Assembly (NCBI GenBank): GCA_024195585.1
Contig: SWBL01000030.1
Span: forward strand, 124,001-188,000
Origin: Aureobasidium sp. EXF-3400
Lineage: Eukaryota > Ascomycota > Dothideomycetes > Dothideales > Saccotheciaceae
Direction: 5' to 3'
DNA length: 64,000 bases
Shown: positions 10,411 through 22,158 of the stretch, in pieces
Numbering within the stretch: position 1 is the stretch's first letter
Layout: each line of letters starts with the position of its first letter
Notes under the pieces: model-generated
Database searches by the model: none
The model's input: only the letters and a program-made list of their open reading frames with translations
Told to the model about the DNA's origin: nothing
Position numbers and translations under genes: made by a program

Positions 10411-12164
10411 CCGCTCTGCTCTACTTGTATCGAACTATGTTAATTCGTTGGACTCGTCAGCCGTACTGCGGTCGAAGCGCATGGACGAGAACCAACGAGT
10501 GAACCCTGGTCTACGATGATATATTTCATAAAGTTTCGACAGCGGTTGTCCTCCATGGAGATAATCGATACCCTCTCAGGATGCTTGGTCTTGCGTGCTT
10601 TGGGTGCGGGAGCTTGAATGCCTCACTCTCTTCACATGGCTAATAGCTCCGTATTTGGAAGTCTTGGCTGCTGTGAGGCCAGGAAGCTACGAAGCGCAAC
10701 TGGTGGACGGACGCCGTCGCCAGTTGTGGTTTGATACTCGTCCGAAGACATTGTCAGGCAACCCACAAAGTTTCTTGCCGATGTGGAAAGTGTCAGTCCA
10801 CATGCCAGCCATTGCCAGGCTTCGATATTGACAAGGTTGATAAGTCGGACGACCGTTCTCTTAGGTTCCAGAGCATATGGTCTTGATGACATCAATTCGT
10901 AGCCTATCTTGACGACAAGCAAACGATGCTACTCCGAGTAGCACCTCTGCCGTGATTACATCGTCAATACTGAATGTTCTTGGTGCCAATTGGAGTAGGC
11001 CCCTAAATGATGTGATCACCGAGAACTGCGAAAGAACTCATGATTGGCCGTCCCCAAATGCCCATATATCGGTATCGGCCGAGCTTGAGTAAGTCCCTAC
11101 CTAGAAGGGCAGAGCGACAGGGTGGCAAATTTCTCGTACCTTGCCATACGAGCATCAAGACATTCGTTGGGCGTCTGATAGAGAGGAAGAGAAGAAGACG
11201 TGAACGAAGCAGTTACGAACTTACGACTTCCACGACTTTTGGCCGCTCTGTGTCCGCGCTAGCTTGTCCTTTTTAACTCACGACTTCTCATGCTTGACAA
11301 TGACTAGACAGATTCGAACAACTACCAATCATCGTCAGTGGAACATACTTGGCACTTGGGTGAGCACGTCGGTTTTAGCATATGGTTTCTCTACCCGTTC
11401 TCTACCTAGTCTTGCACCAAACTTGCTCGACGATGCGACTCATGTGATCGGTCGACTACGGCTCAGCTGTAGAAGCTCATCTCTAGCCATATTGGTATAC
11501 CGGTACTGCTTCTTGCGAGCCAGCCGCACAATAGCCCAGTACACTATTCATGAGCTCAGGGTCCACAATACTAGACACCAAATAGCTATTGACGCTATTG
11601 ACTACTTTGCAGCTGCTCGGATCCGCTAATGTTGGACATGATTCGACACGTGCTTGTATTTGTCACGAGTCAACTCAACCATGGAGTGGAGCAGACATCT
11701 GTAAAGATGACTCGATGAGAAGACTAGGCATTTCCAGACCTCCACGATCAACAAGCAGAATCTTGGTTAAACACAGCACAAGTGGAAACCTCCGAGGCAG
11801 TCAGCAGTAGGTCATGGCGCTGGATACTTTCCGCTGAACCAACGCTTAACATGGATGAGAAGATGAGATGCAATCACATCTCGGTAGACGTACACCTAAT
11901 TCAAGTGTGAAAAGTTTTTTTCTTCTTGCAATCGAACGACGTTTTAGGAGTGCTAGCAGTGAATTCAATGATGGTAATGTGATGCCGCGGCCATCCGATG
12001 ACAGTCGAGAACCAAAATCACCAGCTGCCATCATCTTCTTTAGATGCTCCCTGCAAAGGCTCGTCCTGTTCTTGACTCATGGCAAGATTACTTGAGATCG
12101 AGCACATGCCATCGAGGAGCTATGATGGTTGGGTGCTTTGAAGGTAACGTGCCTACCAGGTAGC
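10411..12164. other. Gene-poor region, 1.75 kb
   Basis: Many short frames occur on both strands, none with a recognisable domain. One minus-strand stretch at 10861-11025 looks like an isolated exon and is listed separately. Otherwise I see nothing functional. Confidence 0.45.
10861..11025 (-). pseudogene. Possible orphan terminal exon or gene relic
   Basis: Directly after a good acceptor (TTTCGCAG at 11026-11033 on the minus strand), 54 codons run to a TAA and read like folded protein (FSVITSFRGLLQLAPRTFS, then DDVITAEVLLGVASFACRQ). No matching upstream exon is found. The fragment may be the last exon of a decayed gene or chance. Confidence 0.22.
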
Positions 12165-12734
12165 TCATGGCTTTCCAGGTCTCTGACCTTTGGTGCTGAA
12201 GTGGCATTGGCGGCCACGTTTCTCGCACTGAAGGCATATCTTGTCTCCGTCCATGTTCGACTTCTTACCTGGAACACATTTGACTCTTGCCCAGGTGCAG
12301 GTGTCGCATGACTTGTACTTCTCTCCGTCAGGGTCCTTGCACTGGTCATCCTTTGTCTCGTCGTCCTCCATGCTTTCTTCCTCCTTCATCTTGTTTTTGC
12401 ACTTCTCCTTGGTTGACTTGCCTGTGACCACCTGGGAAATCAAATCCGCCTTGGCTTCGACCTTAGCTTGGGTCTTGCGAGTCGACTGGACTGTGGAATT
12501 TGTTGCGAGCTTGGCAGCCTCCTTGTTCTCATCAACTTCTGACTCACTGTCCTGAATTTCATCGCGAGAGTCGTCGATGTAAAGGTTTTCGAAGTCAAGC
12601 TGAGACTGTGCTGGGTACTTGCGACCGATGGGTTTGTGGTTGGCGTAGTAACTTGAAAGATCTTCAACTGGGATCCACTTGGGTTCTGTGGTTGGTTGCT
12701 GCTCCACATCAGGAGGCTCTTGAGTGATCTTCAT
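12165..12734 (-). CDS. Small protein with C-terminal Zn2Cys6-like cluster, 189 aa
   Basis: A single-exon frame of 189 residues. The first ~130 residues are hydrophilic and disordered, acidic with Lys/Glu runs. Residues ~143-177 hold six cysteines as CDTC, six residues, C, a 13-residue loop, CLQC, six residues, C. This is the spacing of a fungal binuclear zinc cluster except that the central loop is longer than usual. The cluster sits at the extreme C-terminus, and there is no fungal regulatory domain. It may be a stand-alone DNA-binding protein, a truncated regulator, or a member of a small lineage-specific family. Nothing upstream looks like a missing exon. Confidence 0.7.
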   Translation of the reverse strand: MKITQEPPDVEQQPTTEPKWIPVEDLSSYYANHKPIGRKYPAQSQLDFENLYIDDSRDEIQDSESEVDENKEAAKLATNSTVQSTRKTQAKVEAKADLISQVVTGKSTKEKCKNKMKEEESMEDDETKDDQCKDPDGEKYKSCDTCTWARVKCVPGKKSNMDGDKICLQCEKRGRQCHFSTKGQRPGKP

Positions 12735-14848
12735 TTCCTTCTCCTGGAGTGCGCCAGAGAGTGGCCAGTTGGGTGTGTTCTGAGTGCGAAGTTCGACGAG
12801 ACGCAGTGCGGTCCGGGTTGGCCAAGTACGTACGGCTGGATGGAGCGGCTTTGTTTGGTGAGTCGATAGGGTGTCTGTTACTCAACTCTGCACGTACAGC
12901 TTTGTCTCAAGGTGACACCCAGAGACTGACACATGGTCCAGAAACTCCGCACGCCTTTCATGGCTGTGCCTTGCTCTCACAACCCTTTGTGAAAATGAGT
13001 CTTGGAGCCAATATGCACGCTGCACGGATGTCTAAAGCTCTCTTTCACTCCCAACAAAGCAGCTCAACCATCATGGTGCGTGCTGTGCGAACGATGTTTG
13101 GTTCATTCAATCGAGAAGCCCTCTTTGTTGGCATTGCAAGAGCGGGAGTGGGTAGAGAATGAGCGGTTACGAGCGAGGAAGGCATGGAACTAAGCAAACA
13201 TGGCAGCAGCTATTGGACTGCTCAGTATCGGATAAAGGAGTCATTATCAGGAGCGAAGCAGACAGGTGAAGGGGAACGAAGCGGCATCTTATCAGGTCTG
13301 TAGACTTGCAGCTCGTCGCTGTGGATCAGCAGAGTGAGCCAGGAACTGGACGATATCGCTGAGAGTGTCGTGTACTCAACCCTTCAGTGGACGCCCAACA
13401 ACCCCGGTTGATTCTGTGCACTACAACAGCTGATTATGGAGCACTGCATCCTAGGAACATCACGATCGAAGCATTATGAACAAGGCTTCCATGATGCCAC
13501 TGCAAGGTGGCTCATACGTCCTCCTCGTCGGACTCCGACCACTATCCACCATGCGACCGCGACTACCAACACCCTACTCGTACTTCATCCTTCACACCAG
13601 AGATAACCTTGGATACCGGTTATGGCAATCATGACCTCGGTTATGGACGGTTGCATGTTAGCGATTGCCGTCGTCAAGTATTGCCTTTTGCGTTTGAATC
13701 ACCAGATCGATTGTTCAGCAGCTGACTAGTCGGGATTCTGGTGTCCAAACGTCGCAACGATCGCTGAATCTCATAAGGATCTTGGATCAATGGATGGCTA
13801 TTGATATTGACAGGGTTGGCCCACTGACATCTTTTTGCAGACTCAAAAAGCAATTTTTCCGGTAGTGAGGGCGACATGTTCGATGTATTGAGTTGTTGCA
13901 TGATGCTCAATGAAAATACTCATCACCACCGAGATCTGGGAGCACCATGGCCGGACTGAACATCCTTTCATCTGCAAACCCCAAGCTTGACTCCAAAGTC
14001 TGCACAAACAACACACCAAACGTCAACCAAGATCATGCCCACGAGCAAGAACAACCACGAATTGAACATACCAACCATGTCACAGCTCTCTCTGCCCTAC
14101 TGTGTTCCAGTCCATCCATGGGGTTGTCGACCTGAAGGACTTCCAAATCTCGCGTTCGTACCCTAGAAGCCCAGATCCAAATTCGCAACTGCCATGGGGA
14201 GCGGTTAATCTGAGATTGGTCTAGTCAACACACTCTTGCGCGTTCCCCGCGCATATCCCAGCGTACTTGCCCCAAGCACAACTGCCGTGTTCTGGATCCG
14301 AGAACAGTGACCATGTACTTGATCCAGATCCCATAGCAAACCCATACGCCTGGAAAAGCTTACTGGGCCTGCCGAGCAGTCCCGGCAGAGCTGGGCTCAC
14401 AAAATGGCAGAGCAAACGAGCACACAAACGGTCAAGAAGGAAGGAAGTCTGGGGGAGAACAGGCAAAATGCTTGGATATGCTTGTTGGATCGACGCCTTC
14501 AAACCACCGTGCACGTACGTGGGGTACCCCGAACTTGTACCCCCGCATGGTGGCGTATGGGGAAGTCCTTTCATTGCATCTGCCGTTACAAGTGTAAATC
14601 AGCGATTGGCCGACGGACTGTGTGCGTGGAGTTTGTTCTTCGAAGGAGCTGAGGCTGGGGTCAAGATATAAGTTGAGATGCTTGCTGCATGCGAAGACCT
14701 CCATCCCTCTTTCTGGTCCAACCTTTTCTGTGATTTTGTCTTTTCGACAAACTTCTGATCTCACCCTTCGTTCCTCTGAATATCTAGTGTGACAGAAGCT
14801 TCTACACATCTTTAATAGATTGGGTCAAGACCCCCAGCTGTAGTCAAT
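12735..14848. other. Intergenic region, 2.1 kb
   Basis: This lies between the small zinc-cluster gene (minus) and the MFS gene (plus). Several 60-135-codon frames overlap on both strands without motifs or consistent splice structure. I see no repeats or RNA genes; it probably includes both promoters. Confidence 0.5.
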
Positions 14849-16654
14849 ATGGAGATGAACTACAACGATGCAGAATTGCATCAGATCGAGGAGGAGATTG
14901 GCCAGGAGCTCTTGCCCGGCACAGAGGTATATCGTCTTCTAGTACCACAATCCAAGAATGGTTTGCTGATATGAATGGAATCAGATCATGGCCGATGTCG
15001 GAAGCCACCACTTTGTAAAAGGTCACAGTGGTGTTCTCGTTCCTCAACCCTCAGACGACCCTCACGACCCCTTGAACTGGTCTACGAAATGGAAGTTCCT
15101 CGCCATCACATCGAGCAGTTTGGTTTCTTTCAGCCAAGGCTTTGGGCCTCTCGCCCTTGCCCCTGCCTTCGGATACTACATCAAAGCCTTTGATTGTTCG
15201 TTGGCGGACGCTGTGCAGTTCACAGGTATTTCCATTCTGGTTCTTGGATTCAGCAACTTCCTCTGGGTGCCATTGAGTTCGTCTTTTGGCCGCAGAGTGG
15301 TGTACATAGCCAGTCAGTTGATGTGTCTGGCTAGTATGATTTGGAGAGCTAGAGCTCAGACATATGGATCCTTCATGGGCGCTTGTGTGCTCAACGGTCT
15401 CGGTGCTGGGCCTGCCGAGTCTATTCAACCTGCCGTCATTGCTGACGTCTTTTTCCTCCACAACCGTGGCTTCCAGAACACTGTCTACTGGACTGCGTAC
15501 ATGGGTTCGTTGATGGTGGGTCCGATTATCTCCGGTGTCATGTCAGATCGTCTTGGCTGGCGCTCTTTCTGGTGGCTCAACGTTGGTCTTGTCTCTGTGT
15601 CGCTCCTGATGGTCATCTTCTGCTTCCCTGAGACAAAGTATCATCGCCCTCACCCTCACGAAATCCCTGGGCCGACTACAACTACTCGCAACTTCGATGA
15701 TAGTAACTCAACACTACCAGTGCCGGACAAGCTCTCAGGCGGTCATGTCGAAGACATTGAGATCCAGCAGATCGAATCAAGGACTGGCATGCCCGATCTA
15801 TCAGCAACCAAGACCGCAGACCGTGATCCTTTCCTCGGCAAGGGCTATCCCTCCAAGGCACAATGGAAGCTATGGCAACCAAACGACCACCCCTTGAAGA
15901 GCATGGTCAGCGACCTCTGGCTTCCCTGGAAGTTATTCGCATTCCCCATTGTCGAATTTGCCGCTTTTGTTTGCTCATGGTCTTGCTCGAGTTTCTTGAC
16001 ACTCAACTTGACTCAAGCCCAGGCTTTTGCTGCACCACCTTACAACTTCTCTTCCGAAGACATTGGATTCTTCAATTTTGCCATCCTGATTGGTGCAATC
16101 ATTGGTCTGGCGTCGTCCGGAAAACTGAGTGATTGGGTAGCCGCCAGAGCCACAAAGAAGAATGGAGGTATCCGTGAGGTAAGAAAGGGATAGTCCCAGG
16201 CTTCCGCTTCGCGTCGCTAACAAAAGTGTGTGCTTTCTAGCCCGAGATGCGTCTGATCGCAATGATTCCCTACGTGATCATCATGTACATCGGCAACATC
16301 GTCGCCGCCATCGGCATGGAAAGAAAATGGCCCTGGCAAGTCATCGTCGTTATCGCATTCGGTGCCGCCGGCATTCAAGTAGCCTCAATCCCCTCCATCG
16401 TATCCACCTACGCCGTAGACTCGTACAAGCCCGTCGCTGGCCCCCTCTTCGTTGCCGTCACCGTCAACAAGAACGTATGGGGCTATGGCTTCTCCAAGTT
16501 CATCACCCCTTGGGTCGAAAAAGCTGGATTTATCCCACCAATCATGACAAACGGCTCGTTGGTGTTGCTGTGGTGTCTCTTCGGCATCTTGTTCTACTAC
16601 AAGGGAAAGACGTTCAGAAGATGGTCCCGCAACTCTTCCGTGCATAAGATGTAG
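14849..16654 (+). CDS. MFS transporter, DHA1-like
   Basis: Three exons, 14849-14926, 14985-16178 and 16241-16654, sum to 1686 nt (561 aa). The short first exon encodes an acidic leader (MEMNYNDAELHQIEEE). The second carries the DPLNW motif just before the first membrane helix, typical of fungal drug:H+ antiporter-1 proteins, then LSSSFGRRVVY (loop 2-3 motif A type) and GLGAGPAESIQPAVIADVFF (helix 4-5 region). A ~95-residue hydrophilic central loop separates two six-helix halves; the last exon supplies helices 9-12 with SIPSIVSTYAVDSYKPVAGP. It should be a plasma-membrane exporter or importer of small molecules; the substrate cannot be read from sequence. It is overall most like HOL1-type fungal MFS proteins. 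Confidence 0.9.
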
Positions 16655-17646
16655 AACAAAGGTTATCTTTAGCAGCGGAACAAGAGAAACTAGGCCAAGA
16701 AGGATTGAGAATCAAATTTCGTTTTCCAGGGTTTGTTGGTGTGCCTCTCGTGTAAAACTGTGCTTATACCACCATGGGGCTCCATGAGCTACTCAGATCT
16801 GCAAGTTTTGACACTTTGATACATGCAAAGGAGTGGTTAGGGTGGAGCACCATACACTTTGGTTGAGGTAACGATCAGCGATGAACCATAACAGCTCGGT
16901 AAGTCCTTCCTTACTCTTGTGATCGTCGAAACTCGTTACGATGATCTTCACATCCGATGCTTTGTACGGAAAGTGCATTGATAAAAGTCAGAGAAGAGAA
17001 AAATCTCCGAGGTGCTTAGGAGAGAGTTTGGCATTTTTGTGCATACCAGTAATGCCTTCTATCAGCCCTATCCTCGTATCTGTGTTCATACACGACCCGC
17101 TAATCCACCCGTAGCTGTAACCCGCCCGCTGTCGAAAAGAGTCTTGAAGTGAAAGGAAAACAACAGACGACAGTCCAAGATCTATGAATAAAGAGAGATT
17201 TGATGAGAACAAAAACAACAGAAAAGAGAAAAAGGAGACTCGGATTCCTCGTTAAGATGCGTGAGGTATGGATTTATTGCGCACATTGAGTCGTCGAAGC
17301 TAGGCAGAACAGGGAATGGAAAAAAGAACAAGGAAGTGCGCGCTGCAGAACAAAAAGGTCCCTCGCCAACATCACCCCGTTTCTAGAATAAGGCAAGAAG
17401 CAATCAGCATGTTGGTATCCAAACAAACAAGCGCTGCATGAATAGGCTTCTGATAGCCCAAGTGGAACATATGCAACCTCCCATGATTGAGCGAACGCCT
17501 TCAACACCACGACATGCTCAAATCCCGAGTCATATCGCGTACTCTTAGACAAAAAACCAAAAAAGCAGAAGGGGAAAGGAAAAAGAACCGAGCTTGAAAA
17601 GCCCATGTGTACTCTTGCGCCTATTAGCAACCAAACAATATCATCC
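16655..17646. other. Convergent intergenic region, 992 nt
   Basis: The MFS gene and the phytochrome gene both end into this stretch. Only short frames without motifs are present. It probably contains long 3' untranslated regions, including that of the phytochrome. Confidence 0.5.
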
Positions 17647-20600
17647 TTAGAAATCGTGTGGTTCGCCATTCACATCAGGGTCATCCTTGTCCTGTTGTTC
17701 CGGAGGAGGCTCGATTCCTGCATCGCGGTCTTGCACGGCGGCTATTCTGTGCTGCTCCTGTGTCTGTCTGCTGTCGTCTTCGTCATCACCCTTCTCTTGC
17801 GGATCATCGCTAGCCGCTTCTTTTTGCACAGCATCGCTAGGTCCAGACATGGCGATCTTGTCGTCGTCTGGTTTTGTTTCGGCTTCCCAGACATCAGACT
17901 GAGATCCTTCAAACCAACCACCTCGTTCCCACTCGCCTTTGACGTAGACGTTCTTGTGGCGAATTTGCTTGTCGACAATTCCGGTCATGATCTCTTGCAA
18001 TCGTGGGAAAGAGATAGGCTTGAGAATCCAACCATCGAAGCCAGCGTCGACATATATTTGAAGCTCCCTTTCGAGGAGAGATGCAGAGACTGCAATGATA
18101 GGAATTCGGCCATTGAGAGATGCTCGAGTAGAGAGCAGATGTGAAGGATGTGACTTTTCGAACGAACGAATAACCTTGGCAGCTGTAAGACCATCGACAA
18201 TAGGCATCTGTAGGAAGTTAGCAAGAAAATCCATTAGCGAAAACTTAGAGAAACGAACCTGCATGTCCATCAAGACGACATCAAAGTAGCCGCTCTTGTC
18301 GCCATGAGTGCTGGAACATTCCTCACCGTTGGAGGTGAGGTAAATTTCGTGACCCATTTTCTCAAGTCGTTTTTTGATGATCCTACTGTTGACCGGATCG
18401 TCCTCAGCAACCAAGACACGCATGTGATCTGCTGTAGGCGCTTCTTCTGTTGTCTCCGGAGGTTCCTCCTGATGTATACCAAGGACACGCGATGACTCCT
18501 GTGGTTGGTCTTGAGCTGCGGCGGGAACATCGTCTGTTTCCTCTGGTACGCGCACAGCTCTGACAGGTCGTCCTTGATCCATAATACTAGATCTGCCAGG
18601 CGGATCTTTGATAACCTCAGTAGTTAGTTCTTGTGAATTCGTTTCGTTGCTCATTGATCGAGGCCGTAGTGCTTGGCTATTATTTGAAAGTGCTGATGTA
18701 CTATGCCGCGAGCCCAACTTTGGCCTTTGCCCACTAAGAGAGCCCTTTCCACGAGAAGGCGCGCCTCTTTTGGCATCGACAGGTGATGAAATTGCGTCAA
18801 TGAGTCTGTCAGCCTCGCTGCGAGTTGATTCTTCACTGGCGTGGCTGCGCCCAGACTTCATGCTCGGCAAACTGCGCCTGCTGTGTATACTTTCGTTGCT
18901 TGTTGTGCGGGATAACGACTGCTCGATCGAGTTACGCCTTTGATTGCCACGCTCCACAAGAGTAATCTCGCCCTCGTTGCCGGCGGAAATGAGTGTGGAG
19001 CGCTGGGATCCTTCCGACATGGACCCTGCAAGCGTCTTCTGTCCATTGGTAGGTAGATCGAATGGCAATTGCAGAGTGAAACGTGAGCCCTTGTGTTCGA
19101 CGGACTTGAGTCGCAGTTGCCCATTCATGTTCCTGACGATACGCGCCACTACAGCCAGACCAAGGCCTATAGTGCGGGTCTCTTCTGATCCTGACTCGAC
19201 TTGTTTGGCGTTGAAGGCTGGTTCATCGTCCAGCATATCGTGCACTTCACTCTGTACTTGCTCCAGTTCCCTGAATAAACTGTCCAGCTTCTTACTGTTA
19301 AGACCACAACCAGTATCGGTAATGGTGATCTCGACCTCGACATGGTGCTCTTCTTTGGAGAGCACATACATCTCGATGCTAATCCCGCCAGTCTTGGTGT
19401 TCTGAATGGCGTTGGCTGTAACATTTGATATAGCTTGACGAACCTTTCTCTGGTCTCCGATAACAGTGGCGGGAAGACCTGGATGTTCGATCACGTCGTA
19501 GCTGAGATTCTTGCGGCGGGCGTCCCCAGCGAACTGATCTGTCGCATCCTTCAAGGTAGCAGACAAGTTGAATGGCTCTTCCTTGGTGAGACTGCCACCT
19601 TCTTCGGTCTTGGTGAGATCTAATAGGTCGTTGATAACGTAAATGAGCGACTTGGATGCAGAGTGTGACTTCGACAAGTTCTCTCGTGTATCATCGTCCA
19701 GACTGCCTTCTAAGGCTATCTCGAGATAATTGATGATAGCATTGAGCGGCGTCCTCACCTCGTGGGCCGAGTTGGCTAGAAGTAAGCGTGTCAATTGGCT
19801 GTTCTTCAAGGCAGCCTCCTTTTGCCGCCAGACCTCAATGAACTTGCCATAGACAAGGCAGAGGACGGCAGCTGTTTCGATCTCTTCCTCGGTCCAATCG
19901 CGACACTTGCCAACGACTGTCTCACTCCAAGTTTTGAAGCTCTTTCTCGGCTCGAGATATCCCTCGGTACCTTCTTTAACAAACTTCTCGTAAGGGTTAC
20001 CTGCCCACTTCACCTCTCGGAGCTGCCCTCTGCGGAAGAAGACGATAAAGTCGTTGCCACCAGCAGAAAGCGGAACAACAAGTATACCAGCAATGTGATG
20101 GAAACCAGGTGGATAACGAAGATCAGGGAACTCCTCCTTCAAATCCTGTGTGGCAGTGACGGAAGTGAGTTTGCGCATTCTCAAATACTCAAGCATTGCC
20201 AGAGCTTCTTGCGTCTCTTCGACATGTCCAAGTACTTTAGTCTCATCTCTGATAGAAAGCATGCCAAAATCAGCATCGAAGAGCTTCAAGAGGTCTTCTG
20301 ACGAAGCGATGATATATCCGGACGGGTTCTTTGATGTTGGAACAGTGTTGATGAGTTTGCGAGCATGAAGTCGTGAGGCATATGAAAGTCGTTCTATGTT
20401 CCGCGAAGCAGTCTCACCGACGAGTCTGCACATCTTCCTGATAGGGAAAGAAACGCGAGTTCCCCTGGAACCATAGGCATGGCAAGAAATCAGACCCCAC
20501 AGTTCATCGAAAGCATTAATAGAGATGGACATGGATGACCGCACGGCCATATTGGCAAGGTACTTGACGTGAATGGGAGACATGGCTCGAAGGTAGGAGT

Positions 20601-22158
20601 ATGTGAGATCAAGGGGTTTCTCGAGGTCCTGTACAGTGCGGCAGACCAGACGAGCAGTCTCATGGTCGCGGTCGTACAACATACGAACCTTGTTGACCTT
20701 GTAGAGTTCTCGTGCTTGCTTTGGGATGTCGGAGGCGGGGAAGTTCAATCCTTTGTAGAGATCCTTGGTGGCCCTGGGATCCACTAGTTCGGTCACGACC
20801 CGACCGTTCCACTGCGAATCGAACTGATACACCATGACGCGATGAAAGCCAGTAAGTTCCTTCACGACGCCAACAAGGATTTTGAGAAACTTGTCCAAGT
20901 TAGGGGCAGCCGCAAGTTGTTCTTGCACTTGCGACATGACATTGAAAACCTCCATGGCGGCAGCCTCTCCCTTGCGCTTCCTAGCACTCCGTAGTACTCG
21001 TAGAGGCTTGCTTGCAATCTCTGTGCTCTCAGCAAACTCGTCAGCTGTTGGATTTGAGGCCAGTGTATCCTCGGGCAAGTCGGGTGTCCCTTCATTGTGT
21101 GGAACTAAAGGATAAACCGGGTCATCCTCGAGTTCGAATTCGCAAATGACGAGACCAGGATTCTTGTCAGTGATGTGCATGGCGCACCACAATTTTTGCA
21201 ACTTTCGTTGCGGGGTTCGTATTGACATGGTAAAGACTTCGGGACCATTCGAGCCCACGTCTGCCTCTTCGTCTCTGATGAAGTCAATGTGATCCAAAAG
21301 GTTGTCTGTTTGATCCTCAGACAGAATATCTGTGAAGCTGTCAAGGGCGAATAATTGCTTTGGTGTGTAGCCAAGAAGCCTCTTAGAGTTTTCGCTGACC
21401 ACTCTCACAATCAATTTGCCCTCGGTCTCCTCTTCAAAAGCTATCAGCAACCCAAAACTCTGAACAGCACCAGGGATATGGATAGGTTCGTCTTCGCAGC
21501 GCTGTAGCGTGTCTCCGTCTCTGCCAGTGATGATAGCATGGCCGCCTTCGGATACGACATGCTTGAATCGAGCGGTTATCAGGCCAGTACCTGTCTCATC
21601 TGTGGCGCCCAAGCTTCTCAACGAGGGTGCGCGGTCTGACGAACGTGGGCGGGTACTTCGCGAGTCGGTAGAGCGATTGTCGCTATCGTTTCTGCTAGAA
21701 GCGAGCTCGTTGAACAATTGTGCCGAATGCCGTTGTTTCTGATTTGCGTTATTCGATTTCTGGTGGTCTTGAGACTTGTTCTGACGACTCTCGGCAGAGC
21801 CGCTGGTCTTGTTCCTCGATGTTCCACTCTTATGGTCGGATTCGCTAGCGACAGAAAACCTCCTGCCCTGATGAGGCGCCTGAGTAAAATAACCATTATT
21901 GCTAGTGTCGGAGCGTTGCGAAGGGGTAGCATTGGGGTCGACGGAAATGACAGAGCGAATAGGAAAGACGCGGTCGGCGACGTCTGGGCTCAGCGGATCC
22001 ATTGGAGAGCGACAACTCGCTGCATTGTCTGCGCCAGGCCAAAGATAGGACTGAGGGCGATTTTGCTCCGAAGAAGACCTTCCTTGAAATTCTTGGGAAG
22101 ACTCGGAGTGCGAGGACGGGCTTTTGTCTGGTCGACGAGATGGTTCATCTTCAGACAT
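17647..22158 (-). CDS. fphA: Fungal phytochrome, hybrid histidine kinase
   Basis: The 4512-nt frame includes one in-frame 51-nt GT-AG intron (18208-18258); spliced product 1486 aa. Order: disordered Ser/Arg-rich N-terminus (~1-200); PAS domain opening with CEDEPIHIPG, whose Cys (~221) is the bilin-attachment site; GAF (~400-600) with NFPASDIP and the conserved AMSPIH; PHY (~610-810); HisKA with phospho-acceptor His in AHEVRTPLN; HATPase with GCGLN and GLGLAVV; disordered linker; receiver domain with VAEDDPVN and phospho-acceptor Asp in VLMDMQ. The architecture equals Aspergillus FphA, a red/far-red sensor that signals through phosphorelay and affects development and metabolism. All residues needed for chromophore binding and kinase activity are visible, so the protein looks functional. 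Confidence 0.95.
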   Translation of the reverse strand: MSEDEPSRRPDKSPSSHSESSQEFQGRSSSEQNRPQSYLWPGADNAASCRSPMDPLSPDVADRVFPIRSVISVDPNATPSQRSDTSNNGYFTQAPHQGRRFSVASESDHKSGTSRNKTSGSAESRQNKSQDHQKSNNANQKQRHSAQLFNELASSRNDSDNRSTDSRSTRPRSSDRAPSLRSLGATDETGTGLITARFKHVVSEGGHAIITGRDGDTLQRCEDEPIHIPGAVQSFGLLIAFEEETEGKLIVRVVSENSKRLLGYTPKQLFALDSFTDILSEDQTDNLLDHIDFIRDEEADVGSNGPEVFTMSIRTPQRKLQKLWCAMHITDKNPGLVICEFELEDDPVYPLVPHNEGTPDLPEDTLASNPTADEFAESTEIASKPLRVLRSARKRKGEAAAMEVFNVMSQVQEQLAAAPNLDKFLKILVGVVKELTGFHRVMVYQFDSQWNGRVVTELVDPRATKDLYKGLNFPASDIPKQARELYKVNKVRMLYDRDHETARLVCRTVQDLEKPLDLTYSYLRAMSPIHVKYLANMAVRSSMSISINAFDELWGLISCHAYGSRGTRVSFPIRKMCRLVGETASRNIERLSYASRLHARKLINTVPTSKNPSGYIIASSEDLLKLFDADFGMLSIRDETKVLGHVEETQEALAMLEYLRMRKLTSVTATQDLKEEFPDLRYPPGFHHIAGILVVPLSAGGNDFIVFFRRGQLREVKWAGNPYEKFVKEGTEGYLEPRKSFKTWSETVVGKCRDWTEEEIETAAVLCLVYGKFIEVWRQKEAALKNSQLTRLLLANSAHEVRTPLNAIINYLEIALEGSLDDDTRENLSKSHSASKSLIYVINDLLDLTKTEEGGSLTKEEPFNLSATLKDATDQFAGDARRKNLSYDVIEHPGLPATVIGDQRKVRQAISNVTANAIQNTKTGGISIEMYVLSKEEHHVEVEITITDTGCGLNSKKLDSLFRELEQVQSEVHDMLDDEPAFNAKQVESGSEETRTIGLGLAVVARIVRNMNGQLRLKSVEHKGSRFTLQLPFDLPTNGQKTLAGSMSEGSQRSTLISAGNEGEITLVERGNQRRNSIEQSLSRTTSNESIHSRRSLPSMKSGRSHASEESTRSEADRLIDAISSPVDAKRGAPSRGKGSLSGQRPKLGSRHSTSALSNNSQALRPRSMSNETNSQELTTEVIKDPPGRSSIMDQGRPVRAVRVPEETDDVPAAAQDQPQESSRVLGIHQEEPPETTEEAPTADHMRVLVAEDDPVNSRIIKKRLEKMGHEIYLTSNGEECSSTHGDKSGYFDVVLMDMQVRFSKFSLMDFLANFLQMPIVDGLTAAKVIRSFEKSHPSHLLSTRASLNGRIPIIAVSASLLERELQIYVDAGFDGWILKPISFPRLQEIMTGIVDKQIRHKNVYVKGEWERGGWFEGSQSDVWEAETKPDDDKIAMSGPSDAVQKEAASDDPQEKGDDEDDSRQTQEQHRIAAVQDRDAGIEPPPEQQDKDDPDVNGEPHDF
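18208..18258 (-). other. fphA: In-frame 51-nt intron in the phytochrome receiver domain
   Basis: The segment starts GTTCG and ends TACAG on the coding strand and inserts 17 residues between the phospho-acceptor MDMQ and MPIVDG. Receiver domains have those two motifs adjacent. Because it is a multiple of three without a stop, retention would give a longer protein with a disrupted receiver rather than a truncated one. Confidence 0.88.

Noticed and set aside
14267..14671. Overlapping plus and minus frames of 117-134 codons
   Set aside because: Composition is unlike protein, there are no consistent exons, and the stretch lies in the MFS promoter region.
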